A stretch of DNA of 64,000 nt from Favolaschia claudopus (GCA_037176885.1 JAWWNJ010000054.1:1178001-1242000); one strand, 5' to 3'. Shown: positions 41,923 through 53,895, numbered from the stretch's first letter. Numbers and translations are program-made. Notes: a model not told the origin generated them from the letters alone.

Positions 41923-43056
41923 AAAACTATGTATTGTAATGCCGGTGCCCGGCTTACAGAAAAGGGGGAGCTTGCGCTAATTCCGTCCAGCCTGAACAGA
42001 AATGATCTTGTGAGAGGCAAAGCAAAGGCAAAGTTTCGTTGAATCAGCCTTACATACACAACTCAAGCCATACTTCTTGTCTTAGTGCCGCAGTCCCGGT
42101 AAAACCTGCTACCATAGAGCTGAATTCAGGAATTTGTGCAATTTTGACTGCTGCCCAGGCTAATGGTTCTGATTGGGGGAGCTTGCTCCCCCCTTTTGTC
42201 TGAGGTTCCCGAAAAGTGGATGGCTGTGCAATGTGCCTACTCTCCCACGGGTACGCCATCAATACGTGACGTTAAACAGAGCCTTAAGTGGCCTACTGTA
42301 CAGTGGCGCAATCAGGGGAAAGTGCAATAAAGAAATACTCTCAGCCAAGGGCTCGCATCAATAGGAAATTACTCCCGACTTTCGAAGAAACCACAAAGGC
42401 AGGAATACCATCAACTTCAGTTCACACGGTTCCGAGGTCCATCAATTCCATTCCCCCCCCAAAAAAATCAGAACCATTAGCCTGGGCAGCAGTCAAAATT
42501 GCACAAATTCCTGAATTCAGCTCTATGGTAGCAGGTTTTACCGCGACTGCGGCACTAAGACTGTCAGAGGCTTAACAAGAAGTATGGCTTGAGTTGTGTA
42601 TGTAAGGCAGATTTAACGAAACTTTGCCTTTGCTTTGCCTCTCACAAGATCATTTCTGTTCAGGCTGGACGGAATTAGCGCAAGCTCCCCCTTTTCTGTA
42701 AGCCGGGCACCGGCATTACAATACATAGTTTTTTTTTGGGGGGAATGGAATTGATGGACTCGGAACCGTGTGAACTGAAGTTGATGGTATTCCTGCCTTT
42801 GTGGTTTCTTCGAAAGTCGGGAGTAATTTCCTATTGATGCGAGCCCTAGGCTGAGAGTCTTTATTGCACTTTCCCCTGATTGCGCCGCTGTACAGTAGGC
42901 CACTTGTCTCTATAAGGCTCTGTTTAACATCACGTATTGATGGCGTACCCGTGGGAGATCACAGCTGATGGCGTACCCGTGGGAGAGTAGGCACATTGCA
43001 CAGCCATCCACTTTTCGGGAACCTCAGACAAAAGGGGGGGAGCAAGCTCCCCCAAC
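41923..43056. repeat. A-B-A'-B' inverted duplication, 1.1 kb
   Basis: Four blocks: A (41,923-42,170), B (42,171-42,470), A' (42,471-42,735) and B' (42,736-43,056). A' is the reverse complement of A, and B' of B. A' carries about 15 extra bases and B' a 28-bp local duplication (GATGGCGTACCCGTGGGAG repeated). GGGGGAGC...GCTCCCCC palindromes occur at the A/B join and at the outer end of B'. It has no coding capacity. It ends exactly where the hAT transposase frame becomes readable, so it probably inserted there. Confidence 0.75.
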
Positions 43057-45359
43057 GAGATCCCACCGCCCGTCGTGTTCGTTGTGCCGGGGACGGCTGC
43101 CATGAGAGCTGGGCTCAGCCCCGCATGGCTGGCCGCATTCTGCCGCATGCTTCTGACTGTAAATATCTTCCGAAAGAGCTTCGTGCCGAGGCTATGACTG
43201 CGAACGCGGAGAAGTCACTCGGGGCACGCGTCGCTCAGGCTGAGGCTTCAACGGCTAGCACGAATTTTTTTGCCCCGTTCAAAAGGGCTGGTGCGGCCAA
43301 CAAAACTGCCGAGCGCGAAGCCCATGTTGAGAAGACGAACCTCCTCTGTTGTGCGACGCTGGACTGGCTCCTCATCTCGTCAGTAACCAGTCTTTCCGTG
43401 CCCTCATGAATCATCTAGAGCCAAATAACGGGATCGTGGTCGCTTCGACTTTCTCTGCCAATTATATTCCCGCTGAGGCAGCGCGAGTGACACTTCTCGC
43501 AATTTCGGAACTCAAGAAGCATCACAATCTCACCTTAAGCTATGATGGAGGCACGACGACGGGGCGGCAATCCATCTACACTTTCCATACTACCACACCG
43601 GATCGAGAAGTATACTTCATCAAGGGCGACGAAGCTTCGGGGTTCTCACATACCGGGGAACATATCAAAACTTTGATTCTCGAGGTTTGATTTGTTTATT
43701 GCACAGTCGTTTTAACTGATAAATAGAGAGTTTGCGGTGAGCCGCCAGAAGCCACCTGGTGGCTCCGACGGCATGCGGATTGGAGCGGCTACGTCATGTG
43801 GCGGCTCGTTCAGCGGCTCATCGCCCGCGGTCCTTAGCACGATTTTGAGGTTGGTACCTTGCATACTTGACTATACCTTCAGCCAATGAGAGTTCGTTGT
43901 CCAAACGTGCATAATTGTTTTGAATTGAAGCAATTTCCAGCGTCAACCGAAGTCTTCGGCTCGAATGTGCGATAGCGTCAGATTTTCAGATCCAATTTTC
44001 TTCGAGATGACTAAGTACTAAGAATACACTCGCAAAACCATTTGAACCAGTCTTACCAGCCGCCAAACGAGCCGCCAGACAGCATAGCCGCTCCAATCCG
44101 CATGCCATTAGAGCCGCCAGGTGGCTTCTGGCGGCTCACCGCAAACTCTCTAATTTGTAGGTAATGGATTTGATTGGCCGGGAGCGGTTCGCCGCGCTCG
44201 CGTCCGACAACACGGGAAATACCAAACTCGGACGGGAGCTTGCGCAAGCGGTGGTTCCGACGATCATCATCGTCCCTGATTCCTGCCACAACCTTTCTAA
44301 TACGGTGAAGGATATAACCAAGATCGAATATTTTGTTGATGTATGTATCCCTCTTTCATTGGTTTGAATCGGCTGATTTTCTCGGGTTTCTCAGTGCATC
44401 GGGAGGATGCGAGTGATCATAACACATTTTTCCCACTCTAGTTACTCGCCCACTCATCTGAATGCCATGCGCGTCGTCGACGCCATCAACAAAGGCCTCG
44501 AAGCTATAGGTAGAACACGATTCGGGACAATTTATTGGGCTGGTTATTCCGTCATCCGTTCTTTACCAGCCATCGTTATCTTGGTTAAAACTGGAGTCAT
44601 TGACGCAGATGCAAGTGCTTCCTGCCTCATATGAGATGCTGCTCGCTAACATTCCATTCAGGGCAAATTCGCTTGGTTCACACAGCTGCGCGAGTATCAG
44701 GGTTTTGAACTACAGCTCCAGCAGCTCGTTCATATCCTAGAACCGATTGCGCGTGCTATCAAGTGCCTCGAAGGTCTTGAGGTAACTGTCGGTGATGTCT
44801 ACAAGTTGTATGTCGCTATCACCGCAGTTCTTCGCGACTTCCTTGAACAGAACTCCCTGTCCTTGCCAAAGGAAGTACAAGAAGAAGTCTGTTCGATAAT
44901 AAATCGACGGTACGACGAAATGATTCACGGCCCGAGCGGGGATCTCTTTCTCGCAGGTTTTTTCCTTGATCCAGGTAAGTGTTTTGTTTCATTACACGCT
45001 GGATCGTTGTTGAATTCCGTTCAGAGCATGTCAAAAGTACCCTGCTGTTCCGAGTGTCAGCGAACCAACTTTCGACCCCGACAGCTCAGGCACCCAGTGC
45101 TACGGCCTCTCTCGTCACTGACCAGGATCTTCGGGATTCCATGCCAGCTTACGTTAAAGTCGGGGCATTTTTATTTCACCTTCTCGCGAAGGAATTGCAG
45201 TCGGGTCGTGATGCGCCTGCATTCCAGCGCTATTCGAAGGTGGCTGACGTCATGAAAGCACTGAGGTTGCAGTTTGAATATTACACTCGGCAGTATCCTC
45301 CATTCAGCACACGCTTGAATGGGTGGACAAAGGCAATTCAATATTGGGGGCACTCCTGA
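43057..45359 (+). pseudogene. hAT-family transposase (BED finger to catalytic core), 5' part
   Basis: First readable residues DPTARRVRCAGDGCHESW form a BED-type finger with later H and C (ILPHASDCKYLP). A -1 shift near 43,355 is needed to reach NQSFRALMNHLEPNNGI, then LTLSYDGGTTTGRQSIY and KGDEASGFSHTGEHIKTLIL (DUF659-like). Intron 43,685-44,160 holds a MITE. Next come MDLIGRERFAALASDNTGNT, IIIVPDSCHNLSNTVKDI and GRTRFGTIYWAGYSVIRSLP. Intron 44,611-44,661 uses a GC donor. Then GKFAWFTQLREYQGF to YTRQYPPFSTRLNGWTKAIQ, where the frame stops at 45,359. The C-terminal dimerisation segment is found 6.1 kb away (51,463). hAT enzymes cut and paste DNA with 8-bp target duplications. This copy is broken. 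Confidence 0.82.
43724..44152. mobile_element. 429-bp palindromic element inside a hAT intron
   Basis: Ends TAGAGAGTTTGCGGTGAGCC and the inverted GGCTCACCGCAAACTCTCTA, continuing into GCCAGAAGCCACC in both arms. TAG..CTA ends suggest hAT type. It lies wholly within intron 43,685-44,160, so the transposase reading frame is untouched. An exact target duplication was not matched. Confidence 0.8.
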
Positions 45360-46064
45360 GCTTGCGAGAGGAGTGCAATGTCTCGTGACAAGCGGAGTGC
45401 ACGTGACGTGTGACGTGACTCTCCTCTTCTCGACGCTCATGTCGAGCACACGGCACGACGCCCTCGAGCTCATTCGACACACCTTCGGGCTTTGGATCCC
45501 TCAAGATTTCTTTTTCCTTAGCTGCATTCTGGAGCTCACTCTTCCCCGGACACGACTCTATAGCTACAGCACCAGGTTCTGTGAAGTCGGCACATCCGAC
45601 CCCTTTTGCCGTATACAACTATTACACCTCTTCCTACTGAGGGTATGCCCTATGCTTAATTTATCTGCTACTTTTGTCCGGTAGCTATGCGAACTCTACG
45701 CCTGCAATGATACCCCTATTCGGACTTGGAGCTAGCATCTCTGCCTGGGTCTCGGATTGTGATTAGGAATCAAGAACGACGACAGGGAGCTGTGAACCAG
45801 GTGAGTCCTCTCATTCTGTCTTTCTTCTTGATACATATCCCTCCACTTTACTCCAATTGCGCTTGATATATTCCACTTCGATCCACTCCGTGCTTTGTTT
45901 CGATCCTCTTTTCATAATGCTACAATCTTCTGCGATCATACACATGTTTCCCCGTCTACATGTGCTTCCCCCTGCTGTTATATTATGCACTTCCATTCAT
46001 TGCCTACTGCGTGTTCACCCAACTTTCCCGCCGACGCGCCTCTTCTACGGGGTTAATCACTGCG

Positions 46065-46480
46065 TCCTCTACGGCGATGCAATTCGCCAGTGCCTCCATG
46101 CACTTCCGCTTACATGTGTCTTCTACGGCGAAGCATCCGCCTGCGCTTACATGCGCTACGCTTCCATGCGTCTCCTACGGCGATATTACGCCAGTGCCTA
46201 CATGCGCTTACGCCTACGTGCGTCTCCTACGGCGATACATCCGCCAGTGCCTACATGCACCTACGCCTACGTGTGTTTCCTACGGCGATAGATCCGCCAG
46301 TGCCTAAGTACATGCACCTACACGTACGTGCGTTTTCCTACGGCGATAAATCCGCCAGTGCCTACATGCACCTACGCTTATATGCGTCCCTACGGCGATA
46401 AATCCGCCAGTGCCTACAGGCACCTACGCTTATATGCGTCCCCTACGGCGATACGTCTGCCTGCGCCTACATGCGCGACG
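46065..46480 (+). repeat. Minisatellite, ~52-bp unit, about 8 copies
   Basis: Units begin CCTACGGCGATACATCCGCC and continue AGTGCCTACATGCACC / TACGCCTACGTGCG. Spacing is about 50-56 bp with small indels. The array is open in several frames, giving spurious Ser/Tyr/Arg-rich ORFs. A lone related unit is at 48,337-48,385. Confidence 0.88.
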
Positions 46481-46496
46481 CTTGTGTCGCAAATTT

Positions 46497-46625
46497 ATTT
46501 ATTTTGTTATCGGGCCCGACAGCCCGATCGGGCACGATAACCAACCGATAACAGCCCTATATTGCCCGATGACCTCCCGATAGTGCCCGATCGGGACACT
46601 ATCGGGATGGCTTCGTGACTATCGG
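46497..46625. repeat. CCCGAT/ATCGGG palindrome cluster
   Basis: About ten short CCCGAT or ATCGGG strings in both orientations within 130 bp, including GCCCGATCGGG twice. Strong potential for foldback; function unknown. Confidence 0.65.
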
Positions 46626-46689
46626 GTACGGTGGAGTACGATGAGGCTTTCCTCTACATCAGTAATAAGAACTGGCCGTCTAGGCTGTA

Positions 46690-46805
46690 ATTCACTTGAA
46701 AACTTTCTGAGGAGCAATGGAGCATACACTGCCTGCAATGCTGAGTGCATTGAAGTTTTCTGAGGAGCATACACTGCCTGCAATTCCGAGTGCATTGCTG
46801 TTCTG
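46690..46805. repeat. Short direct repeat (~60 bp, two copies)
   Basis: TTTTCTGAGGAGCATACACT GCCTGCAAT with GAGTGCATTG occurs twice with slight change (46,705-46,750 and 46,755-46,797). Confidence 0.55.
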
Positions 46806-48099
46806 AGTTCTCTTCGCACATCGGACATGATTTCTGGTTGAATATAAATGGATTCCTTTCCAAAGCATGCTGGTGGTTTGCTCTTACTTAGTAGGCTCTT
46901 ACGAGGTGTGAACTTACATCTCGTGTCGACCCGCTCATCTTCAGCTTCGTGTTTTCAACTCAATTGTTTGAGTCACACGCACACGCAGTGAGCTGTTCTC
47001 GTCCAAATCTGTTTATTGGTTCTACTACGAACATCTAGTAAGTACGTGATGTCGCGAGAGAATTCTTAGGCGTAGGACAACATGTTTTTGTGCCAGAGTT
47101 CAATGGGCTTGCAAGGGAGGCGTCGGAAAGCGATAGAGGTTGGTGTCGAAGCTGATGCGGTGGAGGGTAGCGCTCAATTGAGGTTGAGATCAGGCAGGCT
47201 ACCATCTGAGATGAAGGCGCGAGTGACTGTCGATGTGCGGATGCGGCAAGGAGGTAGGATTAACGGAGTTTGGGACTCAACGGTGGACGCGAGGACAGCG
47301 CGATGGAAGCGAGCCCATGAGTAGTGGGGGAAGGTGAAGGATGGCCTGGACGAGTCGGAGCCGAAGGAATTGCCGCGAATAGTGGAAGAGTGAGCTGTCG
47401 ACCTCCGAGCGTGAGGTGTCGAGGTAGGTTCGGCATCTCCCCGTTGACGAAGTTGTTGGGGGTGGTCATCAAAGAGCTGGCGGCGGTGTTTGCCCATCTC
47501 CCGGGTCATTTCCCCCCTTCGGGAGTAGGCAGAAGAAGGGAGCTTCGAAGGATGCGGGGCGCGTCGAGCCGGTCAATGGAAGAGTCGCTGCCAAGACATG
47601 CGTCGTGGATGAGACGGCGTTTTTTGTGTCGAGGTGGTGTGCAGGGTGAGCTGGAGGATGCGCGCCGCGTCGTAGCATTAGCCAGAGCAGCTGCAATGAA
47701 TCAGACTGTAGAAATGAGAAGAGAAGCCGTTCCAGACGCACTGGAAGAACTCAACACCCCAGCACTCTGAAAAGTCTTTTCTTTGTCCTCCCAAATTCCT
47801 CTGAAAAGCCTCTGGCCTGAGACAGCGGTGCAAAGAGTGGAGTAAGAGGTCGGCGGACGCGAGGGCTTTTAGGGATGTGATGGAAGATCATAGATGATTT
47901 CTTTGAAGTAGGCCTGGTATTCAGGTTCAAAGTCCGATACATGGGTGATGTTTGAGCTCGAGCGGCGCGCGAGAGGACGTCGTGGAGGCATGGTATTAGT
48001 GGAAGAGGTGGGTGGGGCATGACGATCGTAAGACGAGTGTCATTTGTTTGGCCCTGCTTGGCGCTGGAGCCGACTCCAAATATTGAACTGGGTGGTGCT

Positions 48100-48185
48100 C
48101 TCATTCAATGCGCGCGTGGGGAAGTGGTAAGGACCCTTAGATTTACCGATACTGACCTCGGTTCAATTCCAGTAGCTCACGATTT
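48100..48185 (+). repeat. tRNA-like (Pol III box) stretch
   Basis: AGTGGTAAGGACCC (A-box-like) and CGGTTCAATTCC (B-box-like) about 35-40 bp apart. No stable cloverleaf, so more likely a tRNA-derived repeat than a gene. Confidence 0.35.
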
Positions 48186-51100
48186 ACTCATTACTAGCTC
48201 ATTAGACTTTCACAGTAACAATTGACTACATTTAAATGAACACTGTGATAGAGACGTTGACTGGTAGCATTAGAAAGACCAGTCAAGACAATACAAATAA
48301 TTATTTTGCATTTTCATTATATTTGCGACATGTATCCGTCTCCTACGGCGATACATCCGCCCGCGCCTACATGCGATTACATTGCCAGCGTCCCCATGCA
48401 TCTACCATGAATCACATGAGACTCGGATATACCTGCACTTGCATGCACAAGCTCATACAGCAGGGTATGGTCTCGCTCTAATGCACCTACAATCTCCGAC
48501 TCCAACCTTGCGGCTCGTCAATGTGATCGTTGTCACGCGACACGGTGCTTTTGTGCACCTGCGACTCCACAATCACTTGTTCGGTCTTCGAACTTGACAC
48601 GATATTTTTTGGGCACCTGGCGATGGCGAGAACCTCGACAATGACCAGTTACATGAATACCTCCCCCCCAGATCGGCTACTTAGTACGCTCTGCATGCTA
48701 TTTTACCTTTCAGTCCACGACTGTGGGAGCGTCTAGATCTCCATCTCAGAGGCTGTCCTTCTCGGACGCTGTATTTGGCTTCTAGCCCCGCATCTACTGT
48801 GCCCGTTATACGACGTGGTTGATTCATGTTCCCTGCCGTTTACGCTGGCGCTGCGGCTACACAACTACATGTGCTTTGCCTGCTACTCTGGTTGCTCCCG
48901 CACTTAGAAGTGTTTCACTTCCTCGCGACTTATGACATTACCTGCCCGCTTACATCCACCTTAATTCTCAAGCCACTTACACCCACAAGCATAAACATAT
49001 TCTTTTCATCCATTTCATCGGTTTACGTTCGCCGCAAATATTGCAACCTCAAGGTTTCTGATTCATGGACAAAGGTATCTACCACCGTCCTACATTTTTT
49101 TCTTACGCGAATTGGTTTCATCTCGTACTGAAGAAGTAATACTTCGAACACGCCTACTCCACATTCTCGCCGTTATTTTGCTTGGAGCGTCTATATTATC
49201 GCATGCAAAAAATCTCTTCCTCCGATTCTATCTTCCTGCGAATATCCAAAATTCAAAACGGTAGGTCATTCTCACGTCCAAGGCTGATCTTCAGATGTTC
49301 CACCACAACTCATTTCTCGAGCTACATTCCGTATCCTGCCATGTCCTTATTCCTAATGTTTTACTGTATCTATCCGATTTTTCACTCGTCGTTCGTTGGG
49401 TTACAACCCCAATTTTACGCCTCCTGATTGCCACTCTTGGCGAGCGTGCGCTGCGACTCTTCGTTTGGCGACGAGCTGGTTGTTACATTCTCCAATGATT
49501 CAGGCTTCAAGTTTGTCTGCATCTACACTGCAATCTGGGACTTGAACATCTGTCTCGAAATATTTCAGCTGGTGTCTGCAGCCTCCCAGATTCTGTGATT
49601 TAGATTGGTCTGGATTTTCATGTCGACAACATTATAATTACGAATACGCGGGTTGGCCTAGAGCGATATTCCGCCCGGATGTCGATGCGCTTTGGCTTTG
49701 CCTCATGCTCCCAGCACTCTTGAACGGCGGAGCTCTTATCCCATGAATTTCCCATTAAGTCTCCTGCTAAGCCTTGAGTCTGCCTTACTTGTGTTGCCGA
49801 ATTGGTTAATCCATCGTCGACGGTTTCACCTTTATTTTCCTGGCTCTTTCAAGGTTTCCTTATCGAATCTCGCGATATTCGCATTTGTCCTTACCTGGTT
49901 TCGAATATCTCGTTCTTCGTTCCGATACTGTCGATTGACTTCTGCGGTATCACCTACGATTTAATCGTTCGTCAGTATAGAAGGCCTACCCATGGTTGAC
50001 TGTTCAGCTTCTGTCAAGTTCCTATCTTCACGACCACTGCCGCATCATTTGAGAGCGAGTGCTCGCTGAATACCACGTTGCTCGAAATATTTCACTCCGA
50101 CCACGGGCCCAGGTACACCTGATAATGCATTGTGTATTCATTTACTGCCTCAACCAATTCGGGCGATGGGCTCACTCTCATCGGTCCTATTAAATACGCG
50201 CTCAGTTCAAAGTATCGCTCCTTGTTGATCTTACCCAATTGTTTCCATGTATTGGTTCCGTTCCATTTTGTTCCCTGTCTTGACTCCGTTGGATCTTGTT
50301 CTCTGTCTTGATCTTCCGATTCCGTGCTTCCATCTATCCGAATTCAAATTTGACCTGATTGAGATCTACTTGAACTTTACCACTCTTGACTCGATAAACT
50401 CTACTGGGACTTGACCACTCTTGACTCGGACATCTGACTGGTCAGAAATTACCTTCAAATTTGAACTCTTGCGAAGAGCTGGATTTGGTTCAACTTTATA
50501 TCACCTTGTCCTGAGGCTTCAAGTCGCCATAACCAGTTCAGTTTCGAGATTTGGTATTCGGGACCATCACCAACCTAAGGATACCAGTCTTTCCTACCAT
50601 TCTCATCCCTGACTGGCGTAATTCGCGGTGGATATATGCTGGCGACCTTCCTTCACGGCGCATATATTGTTCTTACAGTTTTTCATGAAATGTAGTCGAC
50701 GCTGAGACTCTTCCCTCTCAATTCACAGTGTTCCGGAAGAGCGGCTGTCTACCTTGATCTGGTTCAACTCGCTCATGAGTCCAAACTCCTGATAATGGAA
50801 CTCAGGCAAGCCTTATTGGGAAGAGAGACGTGTTACAACCAAAACCGTATTCTTAACCGCTAAATATCTGCGCTGTTGTATCTGCTATGTGGAACCGCAG
50901 CCTTTGCCTGGGAATCCCTCTTCGAGCCCGGCCACTTCATTTCAGCGACTGTATGCTCACATCCTACGAGTCTAAGACTTTCATTGCGCATCGAATTACT
51001 TTTAACAAGGGTATTGACAACCGCCCGCAAACTTTTTCAGCTTAGAAGATATTCCGTGGTTTTACTCCAATATTCCTGTGGAATAACTTAAACTCGTTAC

Positions 51101-51342
51101 ACTGAGGTCATTTGCTATAGCCAATGCCGCTGGTATCCTCATGGGCTCATGATACAGTGATATAAGCAAGACCGACACCGTAAATTCCTCGGGAATGATT
51201 TTCATCGGCAGGAATTTCAACCGAGTTCAATCTTGATCTAATTATCTTCCGAGACGCCTACTACCTGAATTATCTCAGCAGCCGCCTTCTTTTGGGTTAG
51301 TCGTGGTCTCTTGTGATGCCCTCGCCTAGCGTCTTCTCTCTT

Positions 51343-51437
51343 GGGTGCCTTCGCGTGCATCCCGTCGCCCCACGACCAGGAGTGCAGCCGGCTAGATTCC
51401 CCGGCGTCTTCTCCTCACCCACACCTAACTATGGCTG
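51343..51437. repeat. ~95-bp dispersed repeat, copy 2
   Basis: Matches 24,514-24,610 in the same orientation. It lies immediately upstream of the hAT C-terminal exon and may be the right end of whatever split the gene. Confidence 0.6.
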
Positions 51438-51462
51438 CCTCTCTATCAATAAACCAAGCGTG

Positions 51463-52150
51463 AATGAAGCTCTGGAAGAGCATCCCGAATCATCCATCCT
51501 CGCGGTGAGTCATGTCATCGAGGCTTTGAATTACAATTACACTGATACTTCGCCAGTTTGTCGCAATCAAGATATTTTCTGTTCTCGCGAACTCGATGGC
51601 CGAGGAACGCACCGTCTCACGGTTTACTCGTACCGACTCACGGGATCGGGCAAGTCAAGATGCTCGCACAATCGTTGACCAGACAAAAATCCATCAATAT
51701 CTTCGCCCACAATTTCGTGCGGAGGAGCCAAAGGTCAGTCTGCTGGCAGACACTCGTATTCTCGCTGAATATGGATCCCTCATAGCCAAAAGCCTCCAAT
51801 GCACCGTCTGTAAAATGGCGCTCGGTCCGAACACTATTCAGCGAAATCAAACCTCCAACCATGCTTGATGCCGCCGATGGTAATTCGAGCACTAACACGC
51901 CGCATCTATTCATCACGCCTGCATGCGAAGCCGGATTGGAAGCACTCAATAACTCAACCGACGACGACTATGCGCCGGCAACTTCCAGCTCATCGGTATT
52001 TGGAACGACACTCGATACTCATCGCGATGGAGTTGACACGCGATTGGCGTACTTCCGTGATTTACTGTCTGACCAGCCGGTGAATGGTGCAGATGCGATT
52101 CGTAGTATCTCGGATTGGTCGAAGGACACGGTAGAAAGCGAGCCGGGAAG
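51463..52150 (+). pseudogene. hAT transposase C-terminal (dimerisation) exons
   Basis: Exon EALEEHPESSILA, then a 52-bp GT..AG intron (51,505-51,556), then FVAIKIFSVLANSMAEERTV and SRFTRTDSRDRASQDARTIV DQTKIHQY. The pattern (hydrophobic A.KIFS..ANSMA.ERT.S.FT) is the hAT C-terminal dimerisation region, which directly follows the PFS...W motif in intact relatives. The preceding part sits at 43,057-45,359 on the same strand, so the pieces probably belong to one gene split by later DNA. A variable acidic/Ser-rich tail continues to about 52,150. Confidence 0.7.
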
Positions 52151-52887
52151 AAGGCGTGGGACGGGGGGCCCGAAAATTTCATTTTTTAGTGTTTTTCGCG
52201 TGTTTGATTTATAAACAGGTTTATAAACGCCTTGCTCTCGAACCGAAAATTAAAAACCGTTTTTAATTGGCCGGGGAATTAGAAACAAGGCCCTAAATCA
52301 GTTGCCGGGAGGGATTAGCTGGGCGTCTTCTGCTTGCATATTGGACCTTTGCTGATGGGTCAAGTCCAGAATCCAGGATGCGCGTGTGCGGCAAATACGG
52401 ACAGTCTATCGGTGTGTTTTTGCTTGTTCTTTCTCTTCATTCGAGTCTATTTGAGGCAATTTTTGTTTCATTGGTCTAGCAAGCTATTCAGCCGCCCTCG
52501 CTGCGCTGTCAATTTCCCTCACTGGTCTAGTTACACCGCTAGCCCGATGGGATCTCATAGCGCGAAATTGCCGCGCCGCACGACACCAGCTGAGATTGAA
52601 ATGGCCTTTTCAGATACTACTTATTCCATATCATATCATGTACGAATGTGGGATGGGGCAAGACGGACACGGAATTCCTCAGCGAATGCTATGCCCTAGC
52701 GTGCGACGATTCTCCGAAGGTTCGCATTGCCGCGCCCGACCTTCCTCCTCCGCTTCCCATTGTGAACATATCTGTTTAGTTACCTTTCCTTGTGCCTGTT
52801 GAAGGACTGGGTATATATATTCAGAAGCGTTTGAAAGTGTACTCAACTGGAATTGTGAGGCGACAGAAAAATTTGAAGACACTCAAT
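52151..52887. other. No gene recognised
   Basis: TTTATAAACAGGTTTATAAACG near 52,206-52,230 may belong to the 3' end of the hAT element. Otherwise nothing supportable. Confidence 0.35.
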
Positions 52888-53370
52888 GGGATTTTAAACT
52901 CGCGCCGGGAACTGTGTCACAAATGTGACGCTGTCACCAGTTCCCGGCGGTTGCCACGCCCCAACCTTTGATGGATCGTCTTTCCTGTATCAGAGAATGG
53001 CCGGGAAGGCCTCGCGGCGAGCGCTGGCACCACGCAGTGGGCCTCCGCGGCGAGCGGGAAGCTCCGCGCAGCGGTTGGGGTCTGGGGTGGAGGACCCCAG
53101 CCGTCCGGGCCCGCAACACAACTACCATATGTATATAGCACAAAAAAATCATCCAATTTTGAAAACTCCGCACAATGACTCGAAAGCTTTTGAGCCGTTT
53201 CAGGTGAAAAAGCTGGAGGAAACAAATATAATTACATTGACGCAAGGTTCCTTTACCCAGAGAGTGCAAAAACAGGTAGCATCAGCTGAAGAAAGTGGCA
53301 AAAAGAGCGCGAGTGCGAGGGAGCGTGATGTCACATGTGACAAAACTTCCCGGCGCGGGTTTAATGTCCC
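52888..53370. mobile_element. 483-bp inverted-repeat element with 7-bp target duplication
   Basis: Ends GGGATTTTAAACTCGCGCCG and, inverted, GGGACATTAAACCCGCGCCG, each followed by GGAA and then a GTCACA-rich zone. ACTCAAT flanks both sides (52,881-52,887 and 53,371-53,377). GC-rich interior without domain. Superfamily uncertain. Confidence 0.85.
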
Positions 53371-53652
53371 ACTCAATGTGATTGATACGTGTCGCTCAGG
53401 CTTATCCCTCCTACGGCTACCTGAGTACGACTGAGGGTACGTTCTCTATATTATTCTTACCGATACTTTTACTAGACATACTCGTCATCACAGAAAGTAC
53501 ACCGCCAAAGTGCCGCCATGTCGGGCACAGATGAATGAATCTTCCAGCTGCCGATTAAGGTCAGCCTAAAATTAACCACATGGCAGGCAAAATTAAACAA
53601 ATGCCCTTGGGAGGCCTCGTACTTCACCAAAGTAGATACTGATGTTTAGTAA

Positions 53653-53855
53653 TAGGGAGGTTGTGCAAGCGACCCAGGTCGCTATTAAACCGCTCAGATC
53701 TCCACCACGAACAGTCTCGGATACGAGATCCCAGCGACCTAGTAATGCCCGAGGACAATACTCTGCTAGGTCGCTTAGAGCTCACACCTGGCATCCATCG
53801 CTGCGGAGATCTGGGCAGTCAAAAAGCGACCTGGGTCGCTTGCACAACCTCCCTA
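53653..53855. mobile_element. ~203-bp MITE with GCGACCCAGGTCGC arms, copy 2
   Basis: Ends TAGGGAGGTTGTGCAAGCGA and the inverted counterpart. Same structure as 10,723-10,926. No matched 8-bp duplication. Confidence 0.78.
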
Positions 53856-53895
53856 ATCATACTCACTCATAAGTAAAAGACTCCCGAGATCCAAC

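Larger units (their letters stand above)
45360..51462. other. 6.1-kb tract interrupting the hAT transposase gene
   Basis: hAT coding stops after TKAIQYWG and resumes with EALEEHPESS at 51,463. Between them are a minisatellite, CCCGAT repeats, a tRNA-like stretch and about 2.5 kb (48.8-51.3 kb) of pyrimidine-rich non-coding DNA. No reverse transcriptase, integrase or transposase was seen. Arg/Pro-rich frames at 47,174-48,104 have no motif. Terminal repeats for one single insertion were not found, so several events are likely. Confidence 0.55.

Noticed and set aside
46065..46480. CRISPR-like array
   Set aside because: Units are directly tandem with no unique spacers, and the organism is a fungus.
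45857..46540. Several overlapping ORFs of 70-144 residues in the minisatellite
   Set aside because: They arise because the repeat unit lacks stops in several frames; same peptide motif recurs in shifted frames.
47082..48104. Open frames on both strands (up to 148 residues), Arg/Pro/Ser rich
   Set aside because: No motif, no consistent splicing and open on both strands, as expected for GC-rich non-coding DNA.
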